The notes below the pieces were generated by a model, which ran no database searches, was not told where the DNA came from, and was given only the letters and a program-made list of their open reading frames with translations. The translations under genes were made by a program, and so were the position numbers. Source: Hirsutella rhossiliensis (Eukaryota > Ascomycota > Sordariomycetes > Hypocreales > Ophiocordycipitaceae). From it: 64,000 nt of DNA. Location of the stretch: assembly GCF_020360975.1 (NCBI RefSeq), contig NW_025408667.1:7998001-8062000 (forward strand), read 5' to 3'. This document shows positions 25,470-35,883 of this stretch, piece by piece; the first letter of the stretch is position 1, and every line of letters begins with the position of its first letter.

Positions 25470-28400
25470 GAGGAGCCTACTTTAATATAGGTTATAATTA
25501 ATAACTCTTTACCCGTCGCCGCCCTTATAGACGAGGGCTACTAGTACTACGCCGTAGTTAACGAGGCGCTTATACGAGAGATATAAGTACTAGTAGAAAA
25601 GATCGCCCTAAGGCGAGTAAAGGGCGCCTTAAGCGCGATAGAGGGTATAGTAATTAAGGGCATTATATAGCTAGCTATAGAGGTCGACGGCTACTATAAG
25701 CTTATCGTAGCCTATATAATCCCTTAACTAGAGTTTCCCTTAATCCTCGGGAAACCTTAGTTATTATATATAGAGTTATACTTAGTTCTATACTAAAAGA
25801 AGCTATAGTTTAGGCCTATATAATAGTAGGTCTACTACGACGATAGTTTTATAGGTATAGGACTAGGCGTGCGAGCTTTATACTCGGCCTAAGAAGTCCT
25901 TGCCTTTATTTTCGTAGAAACTATACGATAGGTAAAGTAGAAGGAAGGCCGGGCAGCGGCTAACGTAGCGGTCTACGTAGTTAGCCTAGTAAATATCGAT
26001 AAGGCCCTTTAGATAAAGAAGCTAAAGTCGCCCGCTAAGCTATAGTAGTAGATACTAAAGCGCTTTTACGACCTCCTACTACTATTTAAGTCCTAGGAAG
26101 CGGATAAGCTTAACCTATATAAGCTAGGGGTAGATTATAAGATCGTACTCTATACTAATAAGAAGGGGTAGGAACTACCTATACTATTCGGACCGCTATA
26201 TAGTATATTATACGCGGAGCTATTAGTGCTAAAGAAGACGCTAAGGGACCTCTTAGATAAGGGTTTTATTTAAGTAAGTAGCTCTAAAGTAGGAGCGCTA
26301 GTCTTATTTATACGTAAACTAAGGGGCGGGATATAGTTCTATTATAACTATAGGGCTTTAAACGTAATTACGAGGCTAGACCGCTACCCCTTACCCTTAA
26401 TCTTAGATATACTCTATAACCTCTTAAAGGCAAAGTAGTTTATAAAGCTAGATATAAAATAGGCGTTCTATAAAGTATAGATCTTAGAGGGTAATAAGTA
26501 AAAGACAGCGTTCTATATACGCTATAGCTTATTTAAGTAGCTTATAACGCCCTTTAGCCTATTAAGAGCGCCCGCTACCTTTTAGCGTTATATTAATAAC
26601 GTGCTCCGCGACTTCCTTAATAAGTTCGCCTCTATATATATAGATAATATCCTTATCTATATAAGCGGCTCCTATAAGGACTATATATAGAAAGTATAGA
26701 GGGTCCTAGAGCGCCTTTAACTTTATAGGCTCTACCTTAACCTAGATAAGTACGAATTTAAGGTTAAGAGGGTTAAGTACCTAGGCTTTATTATCTATAT
26801 AGGTATAGGTATATAGGCGGATCCTATAAAGATCTAGGCGATCTAAGACTAAGCGGCCTTAACTATATAAATAGGTATACGGAGCTTCCTTAGGTTCGCG
26901 AACTATTATAGGATGTTTATTAAGGGCTTCTCTTATATTATAATGCCCTTAAATAAGATTACTAGGAAGCGGACCGCCTTTCGTTAAGGGCCTATATAGG
27001 AAGGAGCGTTCTATACGCTTAAGGACCTTTTCTCGTAAGCCCCGGTACTACTCTAGTAGGACTTTAACCGGTCTACGTTAGTCGAAGCAGACTATAGCGG
27101 CTAGGCACTTAAAAGAACGCTTTCTTAGGAAGTAGATAAGCGGAAGTAACTAGTAGCGTTTTACTCTTATAAGCTAACCTTAGTAAAGCGGAATTACGCT
27201 ATTTACGATAAGAAGATACTAGCGATTATTAGCTACCTCGAGCGATAGTAGGTAGAGCTCTAGAGCTACGAGAGCTTCGAGGTTCTTATAGACTATAAGA
27301 ACCTCGAGTACTTTATAACCCGCTAGTACCTCTTAGAGCGGTAAGCCTATTAGGCGGAGTATTTCTTACGCTTTAACTTCTCGATTAAGTACCGCCCTAG
27401 GCGGGACTCCGTAGTCCTAAACGCGCTTTCCTAGAGAGATTAGGACCGGCTAACGGGAGCAGACATCGAGGCCTAGGATCTATAGCTTATCCTATAGGAA
27501 GCGCTACGGACTTATATAGGAGCTTCCTTAGTAGAGGAAGGCGCGGTGCTAGCGGACGAGCTTCCCCTTATACCTTTACTACTAAACGAGCTTCCCCTAG
27601 CGCCTTTACCTTAGTCCGGTAAGGAGGGATAGACCGGCCTAGGGGCACGCGCGGCGAGAGTATTCTAAGATATAGCCCTTTAACGCTTATAGGATAGGAT
27701 AGCGGCTCTAGATCGTACCTATAAGAGCGTGCGCCGCGCTATAAAGTCCGGCGCTCGACGCCTAGATCTAAAGCTAAAGCTAAAGGTATAGGTAGCTAAC
27801 TACTATATCGACTTATAAGGGTATCTACGCTAGCGGGGGAGACTATAGGTACTAAGCGTACTATATACTATAGAAGCTAAGGAGAAAGATAGACCGCCGG
27901 AGCTAGATAAACGGAACGAGCTTTAAGGGAGGCTAGTCTAGCTTATTTACGACTCTAGTATCGTAGGTTACCTAGGTAGGTAGGGCATAGCGGTAGGCCT
28001 CGCGAGGGACTTTTACTAGCCCCTCCTATAGTACTACGTTCGTCGCTTCCTCTATAACTACGATATCTACGGCCGTACGAAGATCTAGAGGGCATAGCTT
28101 AAGGGGCTACTTAAGCAGCTTTTAGTACTAGACCGGTTTTATACGTATATATAGATAGACTTTATAATAGACCTCCCGCTTATAGAAGGCGGCAACCGCT
28201 ATATATAGGTAATTAAGGACCGACTTAGTAAATTAGTAGTACTAAAGCTAATACCGTCTATAAATATAGAAGCTTACGCGGAGCGTTTCCTTTAGTACTA
28301 GGCCTACTTATATAGCTAGCCGGCCTCTATTATAAGCGATAAAAGGTCGAACTAAACTAGCCGCTTTTAGTAGTACCTATACTAGCTACTCCGGATTATA

Positions 28401-29230
28401 TAGCTACTTAGCACGGCCTATTACCTATAAACTAATAGGGGTCTTAAGAGGGTTAACTAGGAAGCGTAGGCGTACTTATAGGAAGTTATAGCCTATAACT
28501 AAGCGGACTAAGACCGCTAGCTCCCCGCTACCTAGCTCGCGCTAAATAGTAGACCGTAATCCTCTATTTAGATAGCCCCTTTCTTCGCAACGTATAGCTT
28601 TAAGCCGCCCTCCCCGATCCCGTTTACTACTAATATAGTAGTAGAGTAGTATAGTAGTACGTTATTAGATAGCCGTGCTTCCGCGTTTATATAGAAGCTA
28701 TAAGAAACTATAGAATACTATTAATCCGCGATAGCCGCGGCGGTATAAGATTAAGAGCGGCACGCTAATAAGACTAAGGCGCTAGCGGATAGGTTTATAG
28801 TAAGAGATAAGGTATAGCTCGACCTCTATAACTATAGGTTAGTATAACTAAAGAAGAAACTAAACTAGCTATATATAAAGTTTATAGTATAGAGGGTCGT
28901 TAGCCTATAAGTAGTTAAGCTTAATAGCCTCTTAATAAGGGTCTATAATAAGATTAACCTTAACCTCCTTCGCTAAGCCTCCTCCGACCTACTACCTAGA
29001 TAAGAAATAGTAGACGCTTAACCGCTTATAATTAAAGTAGAAGGGGACGACGAATTTAAGGTTAAGGAGATACGGGCTATACGCTAAAAGAAGGTAGGTA
29101 AGGGGATACGCTAAGAGGTTCTTATTAAGTAGCGTAGGTACCTTAACCCTATATAGGAACCTATATATAAGTTTATAGGAGCTATAGCCCTCGATAAGTT
29201 CGAGACCCTATATAGACCGGTAGATAAGAA
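25470..29230 (+). pseudogene. Element D pol relic: PR, RT, RNase H, integrase, chromodomain
   Basis: A protease-like segment lies near 25,500-25,760. RT starts near 26,200 and its catalytic box near 26,630 reads SIYIDNILIY. RNase H is near 27,060-27,430. Integrase (about 28,010-28,780) includes YLWVIKDRL-like and related stretches. A chromodomain-like segment (EFKVKEIRAI, then EVLIK) lies near 29,050-29,160. Stops are TAA/TAG. Confidence 0.82.
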
Positions 29231-29344
29231 TAATAGACTAGTAGACTACTAGTAATAGCCTAGACTAAGACTATAAAATAAGTAAAGTAGAGTTAGTAGT
29301 TACGGCGATATAGGCGTAATAGTATAGGTAGAGATAAAAATAGC

Positions 29345-30450
29345 GTTTATTTTAAGGCGGAGCCCTTAAACTTCTTAAGCTTATTCCTTATTATTACCCT
29401 CGCCCTCGCTATTATTATTATTATTATCCTCGTCGGCCCCTTCCTCCTCCTTAGCGGCGGCGGCGGCGCTCTCTAGCGCGCTAAGTCGGCCCTCTAGGCC
29501 TATAAGCTAGTTAGCGGCGGCGGCGGCTCCGGGGGCGGAGGGGCGGCGGCTAGCTTTAGCGGCGGCGGCAGGGGTAGTAGTAGCGGCGGCGGCGGGCACG
29601 GCTATAGGGATCGCCGATAAGGCAATAGAGGCGGTGTCCCTAGTACCGGGAGAGTTAGTAGCGGAGGTAAAAGAGCGGAGGGGGAAGAACTTACTTAAGG
29701 ATAAGCCCTTAGCGCTTTAAGGCGCGGAGGTTATAGTAGGCGGCTACGGAGGTAGTAAGGCGCTTCTTAGTAGCCTCCCGGGCCTGCTTATACGCGCCGG
29801 CCTTCTAAGCCGACGCCGTAGCGAGTAGGATAGGAGGCGCCGCCTTATAAGCGCGGCCGGCACGCGTATACTAGTAATAACTACCGCCGCGGCGGCGCCC
29901 GACCTAGTCGGCGTAAGGGAGCTCCTACGACGTACACCGCATATAAGGGGCCGCGCGAGCGGCTCCGGCCTAGACCTAGCGCTTATGCTTTAAGGAGTTA
30001 GCGGAAGACGTCTATTACGCTCGCTCGACTATAGACTTACGGGGGTAGCGGAGATAGAGGCGGGGGCCGAGGGGCCGGGCGTTACGGGTAGCGGCGGGGA
30101 CGGCGTCGTTACCCTAAAGGGCAACGTAAGGGTGGCTAGCGCAGCGGAGGTAGTAGCGGCGGCGGTGGGCGCGGTGGCAGGGGCGCGGGCAGGAGTAGCG
30201 GCAGCGGCGGAGTCGTCGTCGGCCGTGCCTAGTATAGCGTCGACGAACGACTCCGCACGCTCCGAGAAGGAGGAGGTAGGGGAGGGGGAGGTAGATATAT
30301 CTATCGCGGAAGTTAGTATTACGGATTACGGCCTCCTACTCTATAGGGTAAGGAACTTACTAGTTAAAGTTATTATTATTATTGCTATTATTAGGGCTAT
30401 TATTACTACTATAGCTATTACTATAAGTATATATTAATAGAGCGGCCTAT
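29345..30450 (-). pseudogene. Antisense frame in element D, homologous to that of C
   Basis: The minus-strand frame shares the order and motifs of the element C frame: an Asn/Ser-rich start; FSERAESFVDAIL (C has FSTKIDNFINRAL); ELPYADQV (C has SLPYANQA); AGRAYKAAPPILLAT (C has ASRAYKVMPPILTRAT); VAAYYNL (C has AAAYYNL); an Ala-rich run; LIGLEGRLSALESAAAAA (C has LGSLEG.IRALKARAA); then an acidic Asn/Glu tail. A one-base frameshift near 29,690-29,700 and a probable second one near 30,050 break it, besides TAA/TAG stops. The 101-codon open frame on the plus strand at 30,132-30,437 is a shadow of this one. The function is unknown. Confidence 0.62.
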
Positions 30451-30872
30451 ATAACTAGGAATAAACTAACGCCTTAGGTAGAGCGGAACTTACCTATTAC
30501 TACTACTACTACGGTTAAAGAAGGAAGAGAAGGAAGGGAAGGAGGAAGGGGGGGATACCGCCTTATATACCCCTTAGTAGAGGAGGCTGCCTAAGGCTAA
30601 GGGGACGGGTAACCTAAGGCTTACGTAGGTCTAGGCCGGCCGCCGGCTACCTAGGGGCGTATATAATAGGTTACGCCCCTATTTAAACGGCTAGCCGGCC
30701 GATAAGTATAGAGCTAGGTTCCGGCTACCTAGGCTAATAGGTACGGGGATAATAAGGCTAGTAGGGCTAGCACGATTAATAGGAAAGGGCAGGGTAGAGC
30801 TAGCGGCACGGGCCTAATAGTACGGAAGCCGTTAATAGGGCAGCGCCGCGCCGCGCTTAAGGGAGGGCATTA

Positions 30873-31058
30873 TATAAGAGTCTTTAACTATTATAGGTTA
30901 TAGGCTTAGGCTACGGCCTAAGCCGTATAGTTACGTGCGGAGGGCCGGATCCCGCACGTATATATATAGGCTAGCCGCGCATAGAAGAGCTCTATATAGC
31001 TTATTAATATCATCCTATAGACGGCACCTACGCATACGCCTCTGCCTACTCCGTAATA
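30873..31058 (+). repeat. Element D 3' LTR
   Basis: This is the 186-bp partner of 24,038-24,223, followed by the duplication CTTAG. Confidence 0.92.
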
Positions 31059-31395
31059 CTTAGTAGAGTCTTTAGCTAGCCCTCTTCTTAATTAGATAAT
31101 CCCTTAGCCCCTAATCGTTTAGGGAAGAAAGAGGGAAAATTCGGTCTATAAAAGAGGTCTTTTTTTCTCCTTAGCTAGTAGATAGTATCTCCTTCTTTTA
31201 TTACTATCTTATATTATTATCTTCTTTTATATCCTCTTCTACTAATATACCTTTTTAGCCCTCTTTGCCTTTGCCTTGCCCTGCCTAGTACTTTCTCTTT
31301 TCCTTCGTTCCCCTTAGACCCCCTCGTCCTTCGGTATCTAGCTGCTGCTATTGCCGTTGGCGTAGGTGTGTCTTTAGGTGTGTGCCGTAGTTATA
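31059..31395 (+). pseudogene. LINE relic, part 3 (right of element D)
   Basis: It continues the LINE from 24,037 and matches 39,001-39,335 with RIP-type changes. Similarity between the two copies stops at about 31,395 and 39,335 (GCCG[C/T]AG...), so the shared unit seems to end here. RIP fades out across this segment. Confidence 0.65.
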
Positions 31396-33136
31396 GTTAA
31401 AACTAGTCTTTAGAGCGTGAAGCTTCTATTTCCCTTTCCCTCTCTCTCTCTCTCTCGAGAAGAGGAAGAAGATACGAAAAGGGCAGAGCTAAACGAACTG
31501 CGCCGGTGCTGCCGTACTTTTCCCGTCGAGATAAGCGCTAGGCAGGGAAAGATTTTACCGACTTTTTTTCTTTTTCTCTAGCGGTTGGCCCAGACCACGG
31601 CCCCTGCCCCTGTCCCCTGCCCTAGCCGGAGTCCCTTGCACTAGACGGAACTTTCTTTTTTTATCGAACCGAACTTTCCTCCCCGGCAGGCTCTATCTAC
31701 GGCAGCTGCTTTAGTTGCAGACGGGGACGTCTGGTCTTTGTTGTGGAGGGAAGACACCTACGCCAGCAGCAGCAGCGGACATTTTCTAGGTTTTCTTTCT
31801 GCGGCCAATACGACAACTTCTTCAGCAGCTTCCACGGGACCAACAGCTCTTCGGGACCAATAGCTCTACGGGACTGGCAGTCTCTATAGCCCGACAGCTT
31901 CCTTGGCTACAGTCTCGACAGCTCCTTCGGCCACAGTCCCGACAGCTTCCCTAGCTACGGTCTCGACAGCCCCCTCGGCTACGGTCTTTTGCAAGCTCTT
32001 TCTACAGTAGTCTTCTTTGGCAGTCTTCTTCTTCGGCAGTCTCTTTCTTCGGCAATCTTCGATAATTTCCTCGGCAGCGCCTCTAGTACGGCAGTCTTCG
32101 TCTAGCACGGCAGTCTTCTTCGTCTAGCACGGCAGCTTCCTTTGATTTTATTCCTTCTCGCACGATCAGATGGTCCTAACGGCTCCTTCGGCACCAATGG
32201 CCCGGACCAACGGCTCCCCTTGGCACCTATTCTGACCATCCGATTACGCACCTAGAGACTGCAGGCACCCCTCTTTTGCCTTATTTCCCCCCTTTTTAGC
32301 AGATTTCCCGGCAGACGTGCCGACAGACAACCTTTTCCGTCCCGGCAGACGATTTCTTCCTTGACAGACGTTCCGGCAGACAACCTTTTCCGTCCCGGTA
32401 GGCGATTTCCTCTTTGGCAGACGTTCCGGCAGACAACCTTTTCCGTCCCGGCAGGCGATTTCCCCGGCAGACTTCCATTGCAATAGACGACTTTTTTAGC
32501 AGACGACTTCCGTGATAGACGACCTTTCCGACAGCAATAATAGCATACGCAAGAGATCCTTCCTTCCGCCCTTCCCGGCACGGTCCGTAGTAGCCGACGC
32601 GGCAGGCACCTTTAAGCAGTCTTAACGAAAGTGTGAAAAATCCCCCCTTTTCGAAATACCTAAAATAAATAAGATAAGAGCAGCAATCTCCGGTATTCTC
32701 CTCCTAGGCATAGGTATTTGCCTAGGTAAAGCTAGCTAGACGTAAAAGTCGCCGGGGAAAAAGAGGGTATAATTTTTGAATTTTAAATGAATTTTACTAG
32801 GTATTTCTCTAGGGACTTTTTTCCCCTTTTCCTTTAAAGATTTCTTTCCTCTGCCTTCCTCGTTAGCTTCTTCTTTCCCTTGCCTATAAGGATCTCTCTT
32901 CCCTCTATTGCTATTTCTTACCGTTGGTCTCTGGTTGGCCTATTGGCCCGTTGCTTGGTCTATTCCTTGGTCTCTCGTTGGCCTGTTCCTTGGCCCGTTG
33001 CTTGGTTTATTCCTTGGTCTCCCGTTGGCCTGTTTCTTGGCTATTAGTCTGTTCCTCTCTGCTTGGCTGCTTGGCTGCTTGGCTGCTCGGCTGCTTGGCT
33101 TCTTGTCTGTTTCTTTATTCCTTGGCTGTTGCCTGC
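31396..33136. repeat. Minisatellite-rich region without RIP
   Basis: CA and TG return. Around 31,815-31,990 a degenerate unit built on GACAGCTCCTTCGGC is repeated. At about 32,313-32,475 a unit of roughly 53-60 bp (CAGACGTTCCGGCAGACAAC then CTTTTCCGTCCCGGC) occurs three times. At 32,920-33,130 units built on CGTTGGCCTGTTCCTTGG and then GCTTGGCT are repeated. A 30-base stretch near 31,719 recurs near 38,887, on the other side of element E. Open frames on both strands are low-complexity products of the repeats and are not called as genes. Confidence 0.65.
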
Positions 33137-33325
33137 TGTAACGGGCTGAGCCCGTGAGGGTCTCGGCTCCGCTCTCGACAAGACCCACCGGAGCTCCGCT
33201 TATAAGCTCGTGCCATCTTCGAGAGCTTTCCTTTCTTTTCTTTTCTTCTTCTTTTCTCCTTAGCTTTAGGATACTCGTCGCAGTCGCTCAGCTAGTTGTC
33301 AACACACTCAGTTGAGACCGTTACA
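33137..33325 (+). repeat. Element E 5' LTR
   Basis: This 189-bp LTR has a TATAAG box near 33,200 and a long pyrimidine tract. AGCTTTAGGATA at 33,262-33,273 is complementary to the primer-binding site, and by analogy with Tf1 the transcript could start close to it. Confidence 0.95.
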
Positions 33326-33326
33326 T

Positions 33327-33338
33327 TATCCTAAAGCT
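33327..33338 (+). promoter_or_regulatory. Element E self-complementary primer-binding site
   Basis: TATCCTAAAGCT, one base after the LTR, is the exact reverse complement of 33,262-33,273. The same layout in elements B and F supports self-priming. Confidence 0.75.
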
Positions 33339-33766
33339 CCGCTTTCATCGTTAAAGCCTTTGATCACAATCAATTGGCAGCGCTGTTCAGTTCCTTTGTG
33401 GGTACGCGGAGTGGCAGTAGCTTGGGCAATCCTGTGGAACGCCCGCGACGAAAGTGCGTGTGTACGGCGCCAAAGCCAGCTTGGCTCGCGTCGCGTAGCT
33501 CTCATCTCCCGAGCAAAGGACGTGGAGCGTCAATCTGCTCTCCGTACGGCGTGCGGTTGAGCGAGAAGTACGTGATTGCTGCTTGGCTCCCAGTGTGGAC
33601 GGCAGCAGCTGGACTAGAAGCCCTGTGCAGAACGTCCAGCCGTGTAGGAAGGAGCCTTCGAGGCGTTGATAGCGTTCGACCGTTGTCGAGATATCCCTTC
33701 CGTATCAGACTTGCTGTGTGATCAAGTCGCCCTCAGTCCTGAGAGACGAGGAGAAAATCTTCAGTC

Positions 33767-34955
33767 ATGGAGGCAATCGATTCCCAGCAAGGTTCTTTTG
33801 AGCCTCAATCGATGATGCAAGCCCTGGCTGCAGTGATGGACAAACTAGAAAGTGTGTGCAAGCCAAGAGGCCGAACGCGAAGAGATGCGATCGCAGATCC
33901 GAATCCTCCAAACAGCCGTCTCAACTCCGACTCCGGCAAATGAACCAGTCGCTCCTATCGAACCGATGTCCGACAACACGCCTCAATCGATCGAGACATC
34001 CGAAAGAATCCCATCAAAGAGGGTAAAACCAACCTTGCCTGATCCGCCGAAATTGATGGAACCAGGAAAACTTCCGTCCCTGGTTCTTAGAGATGAAAGC
34101 GAAATTGGCTGTGGACCGACAGGCATTCGACAATAAAGAAGCACTCTTCGCCTATGTGTACTCCCGGTTGGCGGGAACAGCCCAGAACATGGCCGCTGCT
34201 TATTACGAACAGGGCGGTATCGATGGTGCTCGCTCCCAGATCTGTTTCTCGACTACTTGAACCGTCGGTACGGGGACCCGAACGCAAAGGCACGAGCACT
34301 GGATCGACTTCGATCGTTGAAGCAGAAGCCTGATGAGAGTTTCGCCAGTTTCTTCCCAAAGTTCGAGAAAGAGCTTGCCGATAGTGGCGGTGGCGAGTGG
34401 GCCGACGTGGTGCAAATCAATTACTTGGAAGGAGCAATTAATAATAGGCTCAAGTCGAGTCTCGTCAGTGCCGTCAGTCTCCCGAAGGATTTCAACAGCT
34501 ACGCCGAGCTACTCTTGACGATTGGCTCGCGCCTAGATAGCCTCAATTTCCACCAACGACAACAAGGCCGCGAGCAGAGGTCAAGAAAGGAGTATGGTCG
34601 TTTATCCGAACCGCTCGAGTCCCGACAAAAGCCCCCGTCACCCGGATCGCCAACCACGTCGTCCCCCCCGTCCGATGATCAGATGGATTGGGAACCCGTG
34701 AAAGCAAATCGGTTGATAAACGGCAGGAGGGCCCCGGAGGAAAAGCAATTTGTTCCGTTGGAGGAGCGCAAATGTTACGAGTGCGGGAAGCTTGGCCATC
34801 TTGCGGCCAAGTGTCCCGGGAAGGAGCGGCGGCAGCAGAGAGTCAAGGTCCGTGTCGAAGAGAAGACAAGAAGCTCGAGAGCAAAGCACCAAGAGCCCGC
34901 GGAGAGTTCTAGCGGGATACCTCCGATGACCATTCGGAAAACGAGTAGCTCCTGA
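33767..34955 (+). CDS. Element E gag (frameshifted)
   Basis: The gag start is the ATG at 33,767 (MEAIDSQQG), which opens the upstream frame. The capsid part includes LFAYVYSRLAGTAQNMAA and NRRYGDPNAKARALDRL. The zinc knuckle CYECGKLGHLAAKCPGK lies near 34,772-34,823 and binds element RNA during particle assembly. Single-base indels shift the frame near 33,852, about 34,070 and about 34,240. A further extra T near 34,953 creates the TGA that separates gag from pol. Without these indels gag and pol would form one long frame, as in several fungal chromoviruses. Confidence 0.85.
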
Positions 34956-35016
34956 CGAAAATCGCCGTCAGGAGCGCGCAAAGGCTGAGGCGGAATGGGC
35001 AACTCAGAAGGACGAG

Positions 35017-35883
35017 ATGGACTGTGAAGGCCTCTACGTAAATTTCGGTATCAATCGAGAGTATTTCACCACGGCCTTCGTTGACTGTGGTTGCCTGTGT
35101 TATGGGACCATCAGTGAGCGCCTTGCCCGCAAGCTTCACCTGCCGCGTATTCCGATTAAACCTCGAGCGTTGGAGCAGGTCAACACATTCTCACCCGAGG
35201 CCATCTGTGCCGTGACCTACTTCGACTTCGATATCGACGGGTACCAGAAGAAAAGAGCTTTTTTCTACGTTGTGCGAGACCAGACCGATCCTGTGATTCT
35301 GGGCAAGAAGTGGTTGAACCAGGAGGATGTCACCTTGCGATTATCGCAGAACCTCTTGCATATCGGGACGCACGACCATTGGGTGAAAGGCCGAGACCCG
35401 AAGGAGGAGGAACGGTGCAACATACGAGGACAGGCGGCGTTCGTGTTCGCCGGAATGGTTCGCCGAGCAAGAAAGTTCAAGCATCGAGACGATGGAGTGC
35501 GGATCTTCGCCGCAAGCCTGAAAGACATTGAGAAGGCATTGACTCCGAGGAAGAAGTCAGACCCGAGAGAGAAGCTGCCCCGTCACTACCACGAGTACCT
35601 ATCCGTCTTCGACCGCGACCAAGCGGACCAACTCCCACCGCGTCGTCCGGGGTGTGATCACAAGATTCAGTTAGAGAGAGTTCCTGATGACAAGGAGAAA
35701 GAACCGCCGTGGGGACCATTGTACGGCATGTCACGAGAAGAGCTCATTGTTCTGCGAAAGACTCTCACTGAGCTACTCGACAAGGGTTTCATTCGAGCAA
35801 GTAGTTCTCCAGCGTCAGCACCAGTTTTGTTCGTGAGGAAGCCCGGTGGTGGTCTGCGCTTTGCGTGGACTATCGAGGATTGA
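35017..35883 (+). CDS. Element E pol, first part: protease and RT fingers
   Basis: This 288-residue frame begins in the protease, where the active-site region reads TAFVDCGCLCYG; the family norm is a D-S/T-G-type triad, so it is a divergent retropepsin-like box. A linker follows, then the RT N-terminus (EELIVLRKTLTELLDKGFI, then [14 protein letters not shown]). The frame should continue straight into 35,865 onward; one missing T in the run near 35,858 shifts it. The annotated Met is internal, and the frame is open further upstream to about 34,956. Confidence 0.85.
   Translation: MDCEGLYVNFGINREYFTTAFVDCGCLCYGTISERLARKLHLPRIPIKPRALEQVNTFSPEAICAVTYFDFDIDGYQKKRAFFYVVRDQTDPVILGKKWLNQEDVTLRLSQNLLHIGTHDHWVKGRDPKEEERCNIRGQAAFVFAGMVRRARKFKHRDDGVRIFAASLKDIEKALTPRKKSDPREKLPRHYHEYLSVFDRDQADQLPPRRPGCDHKIQLERVPDDKEKEPPWGPLYGMSREELIVLRKTLTELLDKGFIRASSSPASAPVLFVRKPGGGLRFAWTIED

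Larger units (their letters stand above)
24038..31058 (+). mobile_element. Element D: complete RIP-degraded chromovirus with antisense frame
   Basis: The 186-bp LTRs (24,038-24,223 and 30,873-31,058) are flanked by a 5-bp duplication, CTTAG (24,033-24,037 and 31,059-31,063). The uninterrupted site is present near 38,991-39,010 in another copy of the same LINE (GGATCCTTAG followed by CAGAGTC), which confirms the insertion point. It contains gag, protease, RT, RNase H, integrase and chromodomain on the plus strand, then an opposite-strand frame homologous to that of element C. Confidence 0.93.
1..31300. other. RIP-saturated heterochromatin-like block
   Basis: CpA and TpG are almost missing across this stretch, while TpA is very frequent and CpG is retained. 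By eye, the first 600 bases hold about six CA and no TG. This is the expected end point of repeat-induced point mutation, which in Pezizomycotina converts CpA to TpA in duplicated DNA. Translations of the relic element genes agree: nearly all in-frame stops are TAA or TAG, where intact relatives have CAA or CAG. G+C is not uniformly low, because GCG/GGC-rich segments lack the CpA target. Local exceptions are listed separately (10,627-11,199, 19,625-20,316, about 30,120-30,240). Confidence 0.93.

Noticed and set aside
30132..30437. A 101-codon plus-strand open frame (MASAAEVVAAAVG) in element D
   Set aside because: It lies exactly opposite the minus-strand frame that matches element C in sequence and order. 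Its Ala/Val-rich composition is a mirror of that frame.
1..31300. CpG methylation and deamination as the cause of the skewed composition
   Set aside because: CG dinucleotides are common throughout, while CA and TG are missing. This fits RIP and not CpG decay.
31884..33188. Several open frames of 60-109 codons on both strands
   Set aside because: All follow the period of the minisatellites and have no domain, signal peptide or conserved feature.
33312..33721. Open frames between the 5' LTR and gag of element E
   Set aside because: This is the leader of the retroelement. The frames overlap each other and show no family features.
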